Shown here: positions 16,549 through 24,545 of the stretch, piece by piece
Layout of the letters: every line of letters starts with the position of its first letter
How positions within the stretch are numbered: position 1 is the first letter of the stretch
Assembly: GCF_000469465.1 (NCBI RefSeq)
Contig: NZ_KI271876.1
Location: 1 to 42,365 of the forward strand
Direction of reading: 5' to 3'
DNA from: Gemella bergeri ATCC 700627
GTDB lineage: Bacteria; Bacillota; Bacilli; Staphylococcales; Gemellaceae
Length of the DNA: 42,365 bases
The notes under the pieces: model-generated
What the model was told of the DNA's origin: nothing
Databases searched by the model: none
What the model saw: only the letters and a program-made list of their open reading frames with translations
Position numbers and translations under genes: made by a program

Positions 16549-18525
16549 ATGAAAAACAACACATTATTAAAAGTTCTTTCTGCTACGGCAATTTTCTCTG
16601 CAATAGCAGCCATTGAAGCCTACAGTCAGGACGAACTTGCATACGCTGCGGAAGATAGTGCTATCCACGCTACAACGGGAGTAAACAAACCTAACACCAC
16701 CCCGAAAGCACAAACTACCGCTGCTACTTCGACTATCTCTAAACAAGATGGTAAAAACTTAAAAAATGATGAAGGTAAAAAAGTTACAGCTGATAGCTAC
16801 GAGGCTGCTACATATAAAAATCCGAATAAAGACAGAGAGATTGATTCAAAAACTGTAAAAAAAGAATTTCCACTTAATGTTCAAGGGCATCTAAGAAATG
16901 CAAACAATAATGATGAACCGTCACTATATGAACCGGCATTAGATAACAATGTTAAAGTCGAAAAAATTGGTAATAAATACAAATATACATTTAGAATTAA
17001 ACCGGGAATTACCGATGTCGGTGGAGAATTTTATAATTTTGAATTAAGTAAAATCATATATCAGGATAAGGTGCTGGAATTAAAAACATTAAGCGAAAAA
17101 CAACGTATTAAAGAAGCATCTATTACATCAGATAAATTATTGGATAAAATTCAATTAGACGGTACTTCTAAATATCCGGACGGACGTGATATGTCTCATT
17201 TCGTCACATTGCAACTATATTATGAAACTGCTCGTAAATGGGAAGACAGACCTATTGTTGAAAAAGACGGTTCTACTGAACCGATTACTCCAAAACCTAC
17301 TAAGCCTACTAAACCTGCAAAACCGGAAAAACCTAAAGAAGAACCTACCCCGGCTAAACCTATTGCTAAAGACCACGAAGCTGAAGCCAACAAAGTTCCC
17401 AACACTTTCCCGACTACAGTAAAAGGAGAACTTAACGGGAGAGATCGTAACGAATCTTCTATCTACTCTAACGCCTTTATTAAAGACGTAAAAGTTGAAA
17501 AAGTTGGAGATAAATATCAATATACTTTCCAAGTAAAAGAAGGAACATCATCTAATATGTTGCTTCGTAACAAACCGTTTACCCTTTCTAAAATTTATTA
17601 TAAAGGTAAAGAAATAACACTTACCAAAGTAGATTCAGCTACTAAATTATATGAGGGTAAAATTGTTACCGATAGTTTATTGGACAAAATTCAGCTAGAT
17701 GTTGTCGTTAATGTAAGGGTAAAAGCCGGTGCAAAACCCCGTTATGAAGATAGAACGACGGAAACTACTTTAGCTTTAAACTTCCCTACGGTAGAAAAAG
17801 CTGACAGTCCTTATAATAGCGTTCCGGCTAAACTGCTTAATGCCAATACCGATAATCTTTCTATGGGTAATCCGGCTTTAGTTAGCGAAAAAACTCGTGT
17901 TGAAAAAATCGGCAATATCTATCACTACTACGTAACATTCAAAGACTTACATGTAGGACCTATTGTAGGTAGTGTGAGCCGTCTTACAGTTAATGGTAAA
18001 GAGGCGGAAGTTAAAGACCTTGGCGGTGATGACCATGAAAAACAATATCACTTCACCAGCTCTGAAAAATTAGCTACTGTTCCTATTACTATGGATATTA
18101 CCGTTGGTGGAAAATTATTCCATGCAAACACTCCGGCACGTCTATCATTCGACTGGTCTAAAGCTACTCCTTTAACTAAGGAGCAAGTTCCTAATGCCAA
18201 AGAAGATAATAAACTTCCAAAAGAACAGAAACCTAGCATTAAAGATGAAAACAAACTGCCTAAAGGACAGGATAAACAAGAAAATAATACTAAAGAAGAT
18301 AATAAAAAAGTTGAACAAGAAACTTCCGATAAAGAAAAAGATAAAAAACAGGATAAAGATTCTCAGTTTAACAACAATAACTTAAATAATCAAAATTCTA
18401 TCGGTAATAATTCAACTAATAAAAAAGTATTACCTAATACCGGCGTTGCAACCGCTACCGTTACCGGACTTGGTTTCTTAACTCTTCTTTCTGCATTGGT
18501 TCTTCGTAGAAAAATTAATAAGTAG
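16549..18525 (+). CDS. LPXTG-anchored protein with three NEAT domains
   Basis: 658-residue surface protein: signal peptide (about 1-33), NEAT 1 (105-231), a Pro/Lys/Glu linker (about 242-275), NEAT 2 (281-414), NEAT 3 (421-540), a charged Lys/Asn/Asp stalk, and LPNTG (628-632) with a hydrophobic helix and RRKINK tail. NEAT 1 and 2 resemble each other (FPLNVQG/FPTTVKG; TSDKLLDKIQLD/TDSLLDKIQLD) and carry SLY or SIY where NEAT 3 and the neighbouring proteins have SMG. None of the three has the C-terminal Met or Tyr-x3-Tyr ligand motif. So at least domains 1 and 2 may bind hemoprotein rather than heme, like the N-terminal NEATs of IsdB/IsdH; that is inference. It has its own promoter and terminator. 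The sorting signal is nearly the same as that of the 1103-residue protein. Confidence 0.85.
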   Translation: MKNNTLLKVLSATAIFSAIAAIEAYSQDELAYAAEDSAIHATTGVNKPNTTPKAQTTAATSTISKQDGKNLKNDEGKKVTADSYEAATYKNPNKDREIDSKTVKKEFPLNVQGHLRNANNNDEPSLYEPALDNNVKVEKIGNKYKYTFRIKPGITDVGGEFYNFELSKIIYQDKVLELKTLSEKQRIKEASITSDKLLDKIQLDGTSKYPDGRDMSHFVTLQLYYETARKWEDRPIVEKDGSTEPITPKPTKPTKPAKPEKPKEEPTPAKPIAKDHEAEANKVPNTFPTTVKGELNGRDRNESSIYSNAFIKDVKVEKVGDKYQYTFQVKEGTSSNMLLRNKPFTLSKIYYKGKEITLTKVDSATKLYEGKIVTDSLLDKIQLDVVVNVRVKAGAKPRYEDRTTETTLALNFPTVEKADSPYNSVPAKLLNANTDNLSMGNPALVSEKTRVEKIGNIYHYYVTFKDLHVGPIVGSVSRLTVNGKEAEVKDLGGDDHEKQYHFTSSEKLATVPITMDITVGGKLFHANTPARLSFDWSKATPLTKEQVPNAKEDNKLPKEQKPSIKDENKLPKGQDKQENNTKEDNKKVEQETSDKEKDKKQDKDSQFNNNNLNNQNSIGNNSTNKKVLPNTGVATATVTGLGFLTLLSALVLRRKINK

Positions 18526-18535
18526 TAAATAATTT

Positions 18536-18576
18536 TATTAGAGTAGTGTAAATTTTACATTACTCTAATATTTTTT
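18536..18576 (+). terminator. Terminator after the three-NEAT gene
   Basis: Long stem TATTAGAGTAGTGTAAA / TTTACATTACTCTAATA with a single G-U pair, followed by six T. It separates this gene from the next NEAT gene, which has its own promoter. Confidence 0.85.
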
Positions 18577-18599
18577 AAATTAAAGATACTAAAAGAATT

Positions 18600-18650
18600 A
18601 ATAATGATTATCATTTACTACTTTATTTTTTGTTATTTTTATACTATAAT
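18600..18650 (+). promoter_or_regulatory. Fur-like box and promoter of the heme operon
   Basis: AATAATGATTATCATTTAC (18600-18618) matches the Fur consensus at about 16 of 19 positions, including the full core ATGATTATCAT. It is followed by TTTATT (18622-18627), a 17-bp spacer and TATAAT (18645-18650). This is the best Fur-like box in the window. Confidence 0.75.
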
Positions 18651-18697
18651 AATAGGTAAGTTAAATAAAATATAAAAAATAAAAGGAGATAATAGAT

Positions 18698-20017
18698 ATG
18701 AAAAAAAATAATCTATTAAAAGTTTTTTCTGCCGCTGTTATTGTATCCACATTATCAGTGACCGAACTTTCTAATGTGCAATTACCTGCAAAAGTAGCAA
18801 CAGCTGCTGAAAATACACCTAGTTCAGCCGTGTATGATATTCCTGTTAAACTGATGAACTATTATACACCCAATAAGCTTTCTATGGGTAATGCTGCTAT
18901 GGTAAAAGCCACCGTACAAAAAGTGGGTAATCAATTCAAATATACTGTAATACTAAAAGATATCACATTTTTAGGAATGAGTGACGGAATCAGAAAATTC
19001 TGGGTTGAAGGAAAAGAAATACCTCTTAAATCTATAACTTATCCTGATCCTAAGGTTATAAACCCTGTTCAAGTAGAATTTACGAGTCCTGCACTTAAAA
19101 GTTCTTTTGATGTAGAAGTATTTGTTAATGCTATGGAACAAATTATGCCGGGAGGCGGTCGTCAAAAAGCAAAACTTACCTTTGATACTTCAAAAGTCCC
19201 TTCTTCAATAAATGATCTTATTTCTGAAGAAACAAAAACTGAAGAAATTCCATATAAAACTACAAAAGTAGAAAACCCTAATCTTGAAAAAGGAACCGAA
19301 AAAGTTAAAACACCGGGTAAAAAAGGTGTTAAAACTGTTGTTTATACAGTAGTTACTAAAGCTGACGGTACTCAAACCAAAACTGTTAAATCGGAAGCCG
19401 TTACGCAACAACCTGTTAATGAAGTAATTGAAGTTGGTACAAAAGTTGTACAACAAAAACAACCACAAAAAAATATGGTAACTTACTTTGATAATGTCAC
19501 AGTTAAATTGATGCACGCTTATGAACAAGGTAGACCTTCTATGGGTAATCCCGCTTTAGACGGAATCGTTGTATATAAAGATGGTGATACTTATCACTAT
19601 ATTGTTAAATTCAAAGATTTAACTTTCCCATTTGGTGGAAAATCATTTACCGATGGTATCAAACGCTTCTGGGTTAAAGGGGTTGAATATCCTGTAACAC
19701 GTACCGGAGGTCCTAACAATCAAGTTCAAGTTCACTTTACAAGTAAGGAAAAATTAACAAACGTTCCTGTTGCTGTGTATGTTCAAACTATGGAAAACAT
19801 TATGCCGGGAGGCGGTAAACAAAACGCTATCCTAGCGATAGATTGGTCAAAAGCAACTGAACGTCAAGGTGAAGCTCCAGTTGGTGGCGGTGAACCGGGA
19901 GGAGGTTCTAATAACGGTATACTACCTAGAACCGGTTTAGAAACATCTTCTTCACTATTAGCAGGTGCTATTACATTAATGGGTGCTGTTTTACTTGGTA
20001 GAAGAAAACAAAAATAA
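18698..20017 (+). CDS. LPXTG-anchored protein with two NEAT domains and a G5 domain
   Basis: 439-residue cell-wall protein: signal peptide (about 1-36), NEAT 1 (45-168), G5 domain (about 181-249, EEIPYKTTKVENPNL to VIEVGTKV), NEAT 2 (262-386), a Gly-rich spacer and LPRTG (409-413). The two NEATs are clear duplicates: SMGN at 62-65 and 281-284, a shared FW-V-G-E segment, and MEQIMPGGGRQ / MENIMPGGGKQ at 146 and 365. The usual Tyr-x3-Tyr heme motif is replaced by Met-x3-Met, so Met63/Met146-150 and Met282/Met365-369 are candidate axial ligands. Likely job: bind heme at the wall and pass it inward to the membrane-anchored NEAT-Shp protein encoded next. G5 domains may bind wall sugars. It has a strong Fur-like box. 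Confidence 0.87.
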   Translation: MKKNNLLKVFSAAVIVSTLSVTELSNVQLPAKVATAAENTPSSAVYDIPVKLMNYYTPNKLSMGNAAMVKATVQKVGNQFKYTVILKDITFLGMSDGIRKFWVEGKEIPLKSITYPDPKVINPVQVEFTSPALKSSFDVEVFVNAMEQIMPGGGRQKAKLTFDTSKVPSSINDLISEETKTEEIPYKTTKVENPNLEKGTEKVKTPGKKGVKTVVYTVVTKADGTQTKTVKSEAVTQQPVNEVIEVGTKVVQQKQPQKNMVTYFDNVTVKLMHAYEQGRPSMGNPALDGIVVYKDGDTYHYIVKFKDLTFPFGGKSFTDGIKRFWVKGVEYPVTRTGGPNNQVQVHFTSKEKLTNVPVAVYVQTMENIMPGGGKQNAILAIDWSKATERQGEAPVGGGEPGGGSNNGILPRTGLETSSSLLAGAITLMGAVLLGRRKQK

Positions 20018-20028
20018 TAATTAAATAT

Positions 20029-20107
20029 AGTTAGTAGCCCCGCTCTTATTTTGGCATGTTACTACTAACTTTAAAAGCGGGAAAATTTATTCCCGCTTTT
20101 TATTTTT
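20029..20107 (+). terminator. Tandem hairpins and terminator between NEAT genes
   Basis: A first stem AGTTAGTAG / CTACTAACT (20029-20070) is followed by a strong terminator AAAAGCGGGA / TCCCGCTTTT with TATTTTT (20073-20107). The sequence CCCGCT in the first loop could instead pair with AGCGGG of the terminator, giving a possible alternative fold. No separate promoter is evident before the next gene, so some read-through seems needed. Confidence 0.7.
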
Positions 20108-20143
20108 GAAAAGATATATTTATTTAGAAAGTGAGTAATAATA

Positions 20144-21475
20144 ATGAAAAAAATATTGAAATTTGTTGCAATAACAATTACTACTTTAGCTTTTATTGTA
20201 ACATCAAGTAGTGTTCAGTTAAATCATAAAGTTCAAGCTGAAGATAAAGTTTATAGTGTTCCGATTGAGTTATGGCATTCTGAAAATACCGGGCGTTTAT
20301 CAATGGGAAATAAAGCACTGGCTCCTAAGGCTACCGTTAAGGTTCATGATAATAACACCTCAACAATTACGGTTCAATTCGTTCCGATGGATTTTAATAA
20401 TATGCACGGTCATTTACTGTCATTAAGCATTTATTCTTCACCAATTTTTTCCGGTAAATTAACTCCGGCTTCTGTCGTAAGCACCTATAACGATACTAAC
20501 CTTGACGGCGGAACCAGTACCTACCCTAGCAATCTAAGTTTTGACTTCGGAACTGCTAAACCCGATAAAGTCGGAGTTAGAGTTTCTGTTGATGCTATGA
20601 ATAAAATTATGGGTGGCGACGCTTCTCAAAATGCTATTATAAAATTTAACTGGTCAGCTGTAAAACAGGTTTCAGATAATGAAGATAGTAATGCCGATAA
20701 AGATAAAAAAGAAGAGAAAAAGGATGAAAATAAAGCACCGGAAGGATTTGTTACTAAAAAATTAGAAGATTATTTTAAAGAAGATCAAAAAACTAAAAAC
20801 ACCGGTGTTTATAACCTTGATATAACAGGTTCTTATCTAAGTCCATTAACCGGAATTACTGCTGACGGCGGAACTAAAAATGCCGCAATCGGCGAAGGTA
20901 TGGTTCAAGGGGTTATTTCTCCTGTTAATTCCGGCGGAAACTTAAACGATGCACTTAAAAATCAAAAGGCGGGCGGAGAAAAACGTTGGTCTAAAGCCTT
21001 ATTACAAAGAACTAAAGACGGAAAATTATATGCTACCGTTCGAATTCACTTAATGAACTGGGTACAACGTAGTAAAGAACAAGGACCATTTATTAAAGTA
21101 TTGCAAAAAGACGGAGAATTTAAACAAGTTACAGCTTCCGAAACAAAAGTTAATATTGAACAATATAAAGACAGCTATGTTGACTATCGTTTCGAAGTAC
21201 CGAACGAAAACTTCTTAGCAATGGTTCAAATGTACGTAGAACCTATGAACCGTCCGGTTAGATTTTTCGTTGAAGTAAACACCGATACTATTCAAAACGG
21301 AAACGATAATCTTGATATGGAAGTAATAAAAGAAAAAAATTACCTACCGTACTATCTTGGAGGTGGAGCTGTTGTTCTTGTAATAATCGCCGGCATCTTC
21401 ATTGGCATTAAAAAACGTAAAAATAATGTAGTCACCGAAAATCCTACCGAAGAAATCACAAAAGAGAACGAATAA
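20144..21475 (+). CDS. Membrane-anchored NEAT-Shp fusion heme-binding protein
   Basis: 443 residues with a signal peptide (about 1-32). A NEAT domain spans 37-167, with SMGN at 53-56 and AMNKIMGG at 151-158. An acidic/lysine linker follows. The second domain (about 220-380) resembles streptococcal Shp, with IGEGMVQG (Met253) and MYVEPMNRPVRFF (Met368) at the two places where Shp has its bis-methionine heme ligands. A transmembrane helix at about 405-422 and a basic, then acidic, tail end the protein. There is no LPXTG or NPQTN signal, so it sits in the membrane, as Shp does. Its place directly before the IsdE/HtsA-type lipoprotein matches shp-htsABC in Streptococcus pyogenes. Likely role: accept heme from wall NEAT proteins and give it to the lipoprotein. 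The Shp match is from remembered motifs, not a search. Confidence 0.82.
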   Translation: MKKILKFVAITITTLAFIVTSSSVQLNHKVQAEDKVYSVPIELWHSENTGRLSMGNKALAPKATVKVHDNNTSTITVQFVPMDFNNMHGHLLSLSIYSSPIFSGKLTPASVVSTYNDTNLDGGTSTYPSNLSFDFGTAKPDKVGVRVSVDAMNKIMGGDASQNAIIKFNWSAVKQVSDNEDSNADKDKKEEKKDENKAPEGFVTKKLEDYFKEDQKTKNTGVYNLDITGSYLSPLTGITADGGTKNAAIGEGMVQGVISPVNSGGNLNDALKNQKAGGEKRWSKALLQRTKDGKLYATVRIHLMNWVQRSKEQGPFIKVLQKDGEFKQVTASETKVNIEQYKDSYVDYRFEVPNENFLAMVQMYVEPMNRPVRFFVEVNTDTIQNGNDNLDMEVIKEKNYLPYYLGGGAVVLVIIAGIFIGIKKRKNNVVTENPTEEITKENE

Positions 21476-21489
21476 GAGGTTATATAAAC

Positions 21490-22446
21490 ATGAAAAAAAA
21501 ATTATCACTATTATTAACGATTCTTTTAAGTTTTTCACTGATTTTAACTGCTTGTTCTTCTAACAAGAACGGTAACACAACCGGAGATGATCCGAATATT
21601 GCTGATAAGGCTTTTAATGAAACTATTGACCTTACGGGAGTTAACAAAGATAAAAAATCCGAAGAAGAAAACGGTAAACGTGTTGTAATGGATTCTGTTG
21701 CTCTTTGTCAAGTTGCAGATGTTCTTGATATTAAACTTGCGGGTATTCCTACAACAAGATTAGGTCATATGCCAAAAAGATATGAAAATACCGTTCAAAT
21801 CGGCTTGCCTATGAATCCGAATATGGAAGTAATTAAATCAATAAATCCGTCAATCGTTTATTCACCTGATAGTTTACAAGATTGGATTAAAGAAGGATTT
21901 GAAAAAAATAATATTCCTTACAAATTTGTCGATATTCGTAGTGTCAGCGGTTTATATTCTGTAACAGAAGATTTAGCTAAAGAGTTTGGAAAAACTGAAA
22001 AATTTAACCAACTAAAAAAAGAACATGATACATTTTTTGCAGAGTTTAATAAAAAAATAGCCGATAAGAAGAAACCTAAAGTATTAGTTTTAATGGGATT
22101 ACCCGGCAGTTACATGGCTGCTACCGAAAAATCATATGTGGGTAATTTAGTAAAACTTGCGGGAGGAGAAAATATTATTAAAGGCTCTGAAGAATTTACA
22201 CAATTAAACTTAGAAACTGCACTTAATGAAAAACCGGATTACATTTTACGTACTGCACATGCTATGCCTGAAACTGTAATGGAAATGTTCAAAAAGGAAT
22301 TTGAAACAAATAAAAGTTGGTCGCACTTCGATGCGGTTAAAAATAATAAAGTAATTGACCTTGATAATTCTATATTCGGTATGACCGCTACATATGACTA
22401 TCAAAAAGGTCTTAATAACTTATACCAAGTATTTTATGGAAACTAA
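21490..22446 (+). CDS. isdE: Heme ABC transporter substrate-binding lipoprotein (IsdE/HtsA-like)
   Basis: 318-residue lipoprotein; lipobox LTAC places the lipidated cysteine at 22. Fold class is the helical-backbone metal/heme receptor. Heme ligands in IsdE are Met78 and His229. Here Met108 (GLPMNPN) and His257 (RTAHAMPE) occupy the equivalent motifs with almost the same spacing. GIPTTRLGHMPKRY before the Met is also typical. It follows the NEAT-Shp gene by 14 bp and begins the transporter part of the operon. It should receive heme outside the membrane and dock on the permease encoded next. Confidence 0.93.
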   Translation: MKKKLSLLLTILLSFSLILTACSSNKNGNTTGDDPNIADKAFNETIDLTGVNKDKKSEEENGKRVVMDSVALCQVADVLDIKLAGIPTTRLGHMPKRYENTVQIGLPMNPNMEVIKSINPSIVYSPDSLQDWIKEGFEKNNIPYKFVDIRSVSGLYSVTEDLAKEFGKTEKFNQLKKEHDTFFAEFNKKIADKKKPKVLVLMGLPGSYMAATEKSYVGNLVKLAGGENIIKGSEEFTQLNLETALNEKPDYILRTAHAMPETVMEMFKKEFETNKSWSHFDAVKNNKVIDLDNSIFGMTATYDYQKGLNNLYQVFYGN

Positions 22447-22453
22447 TGTTACC

Positions 22454-22487
22454 AATCCGGAAGTAGCATATGCCTCTTCCGGATTTT
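22454..22487 (+). terminator. Hairpin terminator inside the heme transporter operon
   Basis: Perfect 10-bp stem AATCCGGAAG / CTTCCGGATT with a T run, lying between the lipoprotein and permease genes. No clear promoter follows it, so it probably reduces rather than stops transcription, giving more lipoprotein than permease. Confidence 0.8.
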
Positions 22488-22563
22488 TCCTAATAATTAC
22501 TAAATTATATTTATAAATCTTTACAATCAACTTTATTTATTCGCATTTAGAAAGGAGGAAGTT

Positions 22564-23538
22564 ATGTTGCGTAATAAAAAAATAATCTCTTTTATTATTC
22601 TTGTCTTGTTATTGCTGGCAACAATATTTGTTTCTGCAAACAGCGGTAGTATTAAGGCGACCGTTTATGAACTTGTTGTTGGAATTTTTAATAATAAATA
22701 CGCTAATGTTAATGCTATTGTAGACGTACGTTTCCCTCGTATTGTTATTACGATTTTGGTGGGAGCGGCTCTTGGTGTTAGTGGTTTACTGCTTCAAACC
22801 GTCTTAAAAAATCCGCTCGTTGATCCAAGTATTATTGGAGTATCCAGCGGGGCTAATTTATTTTTATATCTTGGTATTGGTCTGTTCCCCCAATTATTAA
22901 TGTTTAAAACAGTTTTTTCTATCATAGGGGGGATAATTGGGTTTATTATTATCTATTACCTTGCGGGTCATACTAAAAATAATGTCAAAATCATTCTTAT
23001 CGGTATTGCTATCAGTTATTTCTTTACAGGAATATTAAGTAGCATACAATATATTACTCAATCAAGCCCGTCTACATCATCAGCTTCTAAAACCGTCGCT
23101 CTTGGAACCAAAAACTGGGAAGATGTGCGACTTCTTTTAATATGGATTCCGGTGTTATTAATTATCAGTTTGTTTTTAGCAAAACTATGTAATATTTTTA
23201 CACTTGATGACAATATTATCGCTTCACTCGGAATTAACATTAACAATATACGTTTACTTATTTCATTTGTTGCAGTAGCACTTGCATCTGTTGCAACTGC
23301 GGTTGCCGGTGTTTTAGTATTTTTAGCACTTATAGTACCGCATATCGCAAAAATTATTATCGGGCGTAATCATCTCTACACAATACCTTTTAGTGCTGTT
23401 TTAGGTGCATTTGTATTACTGCTCTTTGATACTTTAGGACGTGTGGTGTTTGCCCCTGTAGAAATTCCTGCGGATCTAATTATGATGATTATTGGTGGCC
23501 CTGCATTTATTATTCTTGTTAAAAGGGGTGTTAACTAA
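22564..23538 (+). CDS. isdF: Heme ABC transporter permease (FecCD family, IsdF-like)
   Basis: Polytopic permease of 324 residues in the FecCD/BtuC family, with about nine or ten helices. Family signatures: VRFPRIVITILVGAALGVSGLLLQTVLKNPLVDPSIIGVSSGA near the N-terminus, and the cytoplasmic coupling region FLALIVPHIAKIIIGRNH. The start has a strong AAAGGAGG site. The stop shares a base with the ATPase start (TAATG), so the two are coupled. It would form the homodimeric channel for heme delivered by the IsdE-like lipoprotein. Confidence 0.93.
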   Translation: MLRNKKIISFIILVLLLLATIFVSANSGSIKATVYELVVGIFNNKYANVNAIVDVRFPRIVITILVGAALGVSGLLLQTVLKNPLVDPSIIGVSSGANLFLYLGIGLFPQLLMFKTVFSIIGGIIGFIIIYYLAGHTKNNVKIILIGIAISYFFTGILSSIQYITQSSPSTSSASKTVALGTKNWEDVRLLLIWIPVLLIISLFLAKLCNIFTLDDNIIASLGININNIRLLISFVAVALASVATAVAGVLVFLALIVPHIAKIIIGRNHLYTIPFSAVLGAFVLLLFDTLGRVVFAPVEIPADLIMMIIGGPAFIILVKRGVN

Positions 23539-24302
23539 TGGAACATATTATTGAAATTAATAATTTATCATTCAAATATAATAATGACACCATGATTTTT
23601 AATAATCTGTCATTAGCTATTGAAAAAGGAAAAATTACCACCCTACTCGGCAAAAATGGTTGTGGTAAAAGCACTTTAATTAAAATACTGGCAAAAAATC
23701 TTCCTTATCACAGTGGCAGTATTCTCTTGGATAACAAAGAATTAAAAAACTATTCTTTAAAACAACTGGCAAGTACGCTTTCCATAGTTTATCAAAAAAA
23801 TGAAACTCCTAAAGAAATTACGGTCTATAACATGGTCAGCTTTGCTCGACTTCCATATCAGAATATCTTTTTCTACAGAAAAACACCGGAAGATATAGAA
23901 AAAATTGATTTTGCATTGGAACAAACTAATCTTACCGATTATAAAGATAAACGTGTTGATGCTTTATCCGGTGGTCAATTACAACGTGTTTATATTGCGA
24001 TGTGCCTTGCTCAAAGCACCGATATTATAATACTTGACGAGCCGACAACGTTTCTTGATATTAAATATCAAAAATCAATTATGACATTGGTAAGAGAGTT
24101 AAATGCACGTTTCGGTATAACTATTATTATGGTGCTTCATGATATTAACCAAGCGTTGACATACAGTGATAATATTATAGCATTGCATAACGGCACGGTA
24201 GTGAAACAAGATAAAGCAAGTGAATTTTATGATACAAAACTGCTAAATACCATTTTTGATGCTGATATACAGATTAGAGATAAAACTGTTATTAGCTGGT
24301 AA
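23538..24302 (+). CDS. Heme ABC transporter ATP-binding protein (FecE/HtsC-like)
   Basis: 254-residue FecE-type ATPase: Walker A GKNGCGKS, Q-loop in VYQKNETP, signature LSGGQ, Walker B IIILDEP and H-loop VLHDIN. It energises heme import with the permease. In Staphylococcus aureus the Isd importer borrows or uses separately encoded ATPases, whereas here, as in streptococcal htsABC, a dedicated ATPase ends the operon. A strong terminator follows. Confidence 0.93.
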   Translation: MEHIIEINNLSFKYNNDTMIFNNLSLAIEKGKITTLLGKNGCGKSTLIKILAKNLPYHSGSILLDNKELKNYSLKQLASTLSIVYQKNETPKEITVYNMVSFARLPYQNIFFYRKTPEDIEKIDFALEQTNLTDYKDKRVDALSGGQLQRVYIAMCLAQSTDIIILDEPTTFLDIKYQKSIMTLVRELNARFGITIIMVLHDINQALTYSDNIIALHNGTVVKQDKASEFYDTKLLNTIFDADIQIRDKTVISW

Positions 24303-24311
24303 TACTAAAAG

Positions 24312-24335
24312 CCTAGAAAATTTCTAGGTTTTTTT
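24312..24335 (+). terminator. Terminator of the heme operon
   Basis: Palindrome CCTAGAAAATTTCTAGG followed by seven T, nine bases after the ATPase stop. Confidence 0.88.
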
Positions 24336-24481
24336 AACGGTTTTTATCTATAAAAATATGTATTTTCTTATATCTAATAATTTTCCAATTCAAAAGTAAA
24401 ATTATGCTCTCAATAATTTTTTAAAATCACTCTCATTTGTACTCCATTATGTTTTATTGTAAAAAATGTAGTTCTTTAAAC

Positions 24482-24530
24482 TTTACTATGCTGAAAATTA
24501 CTGCTACAATAAAAATAGTATATACTATTT
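24482..24530 (+). promoter_or_regulatory. tetR promoter with an 18-bp palindromic operator
   Basis: TTTACT (24482-24487), 17-bp spacer and TACAAT (24505-24510). The perfect palindrome AAATAGTATATACTATTT (24513-24530) covers the expected start point, the usual site of TetR autorepression. Confidence 0.65.
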
Positions 24531-24545
24531 AAAAAGAGGAATTGT

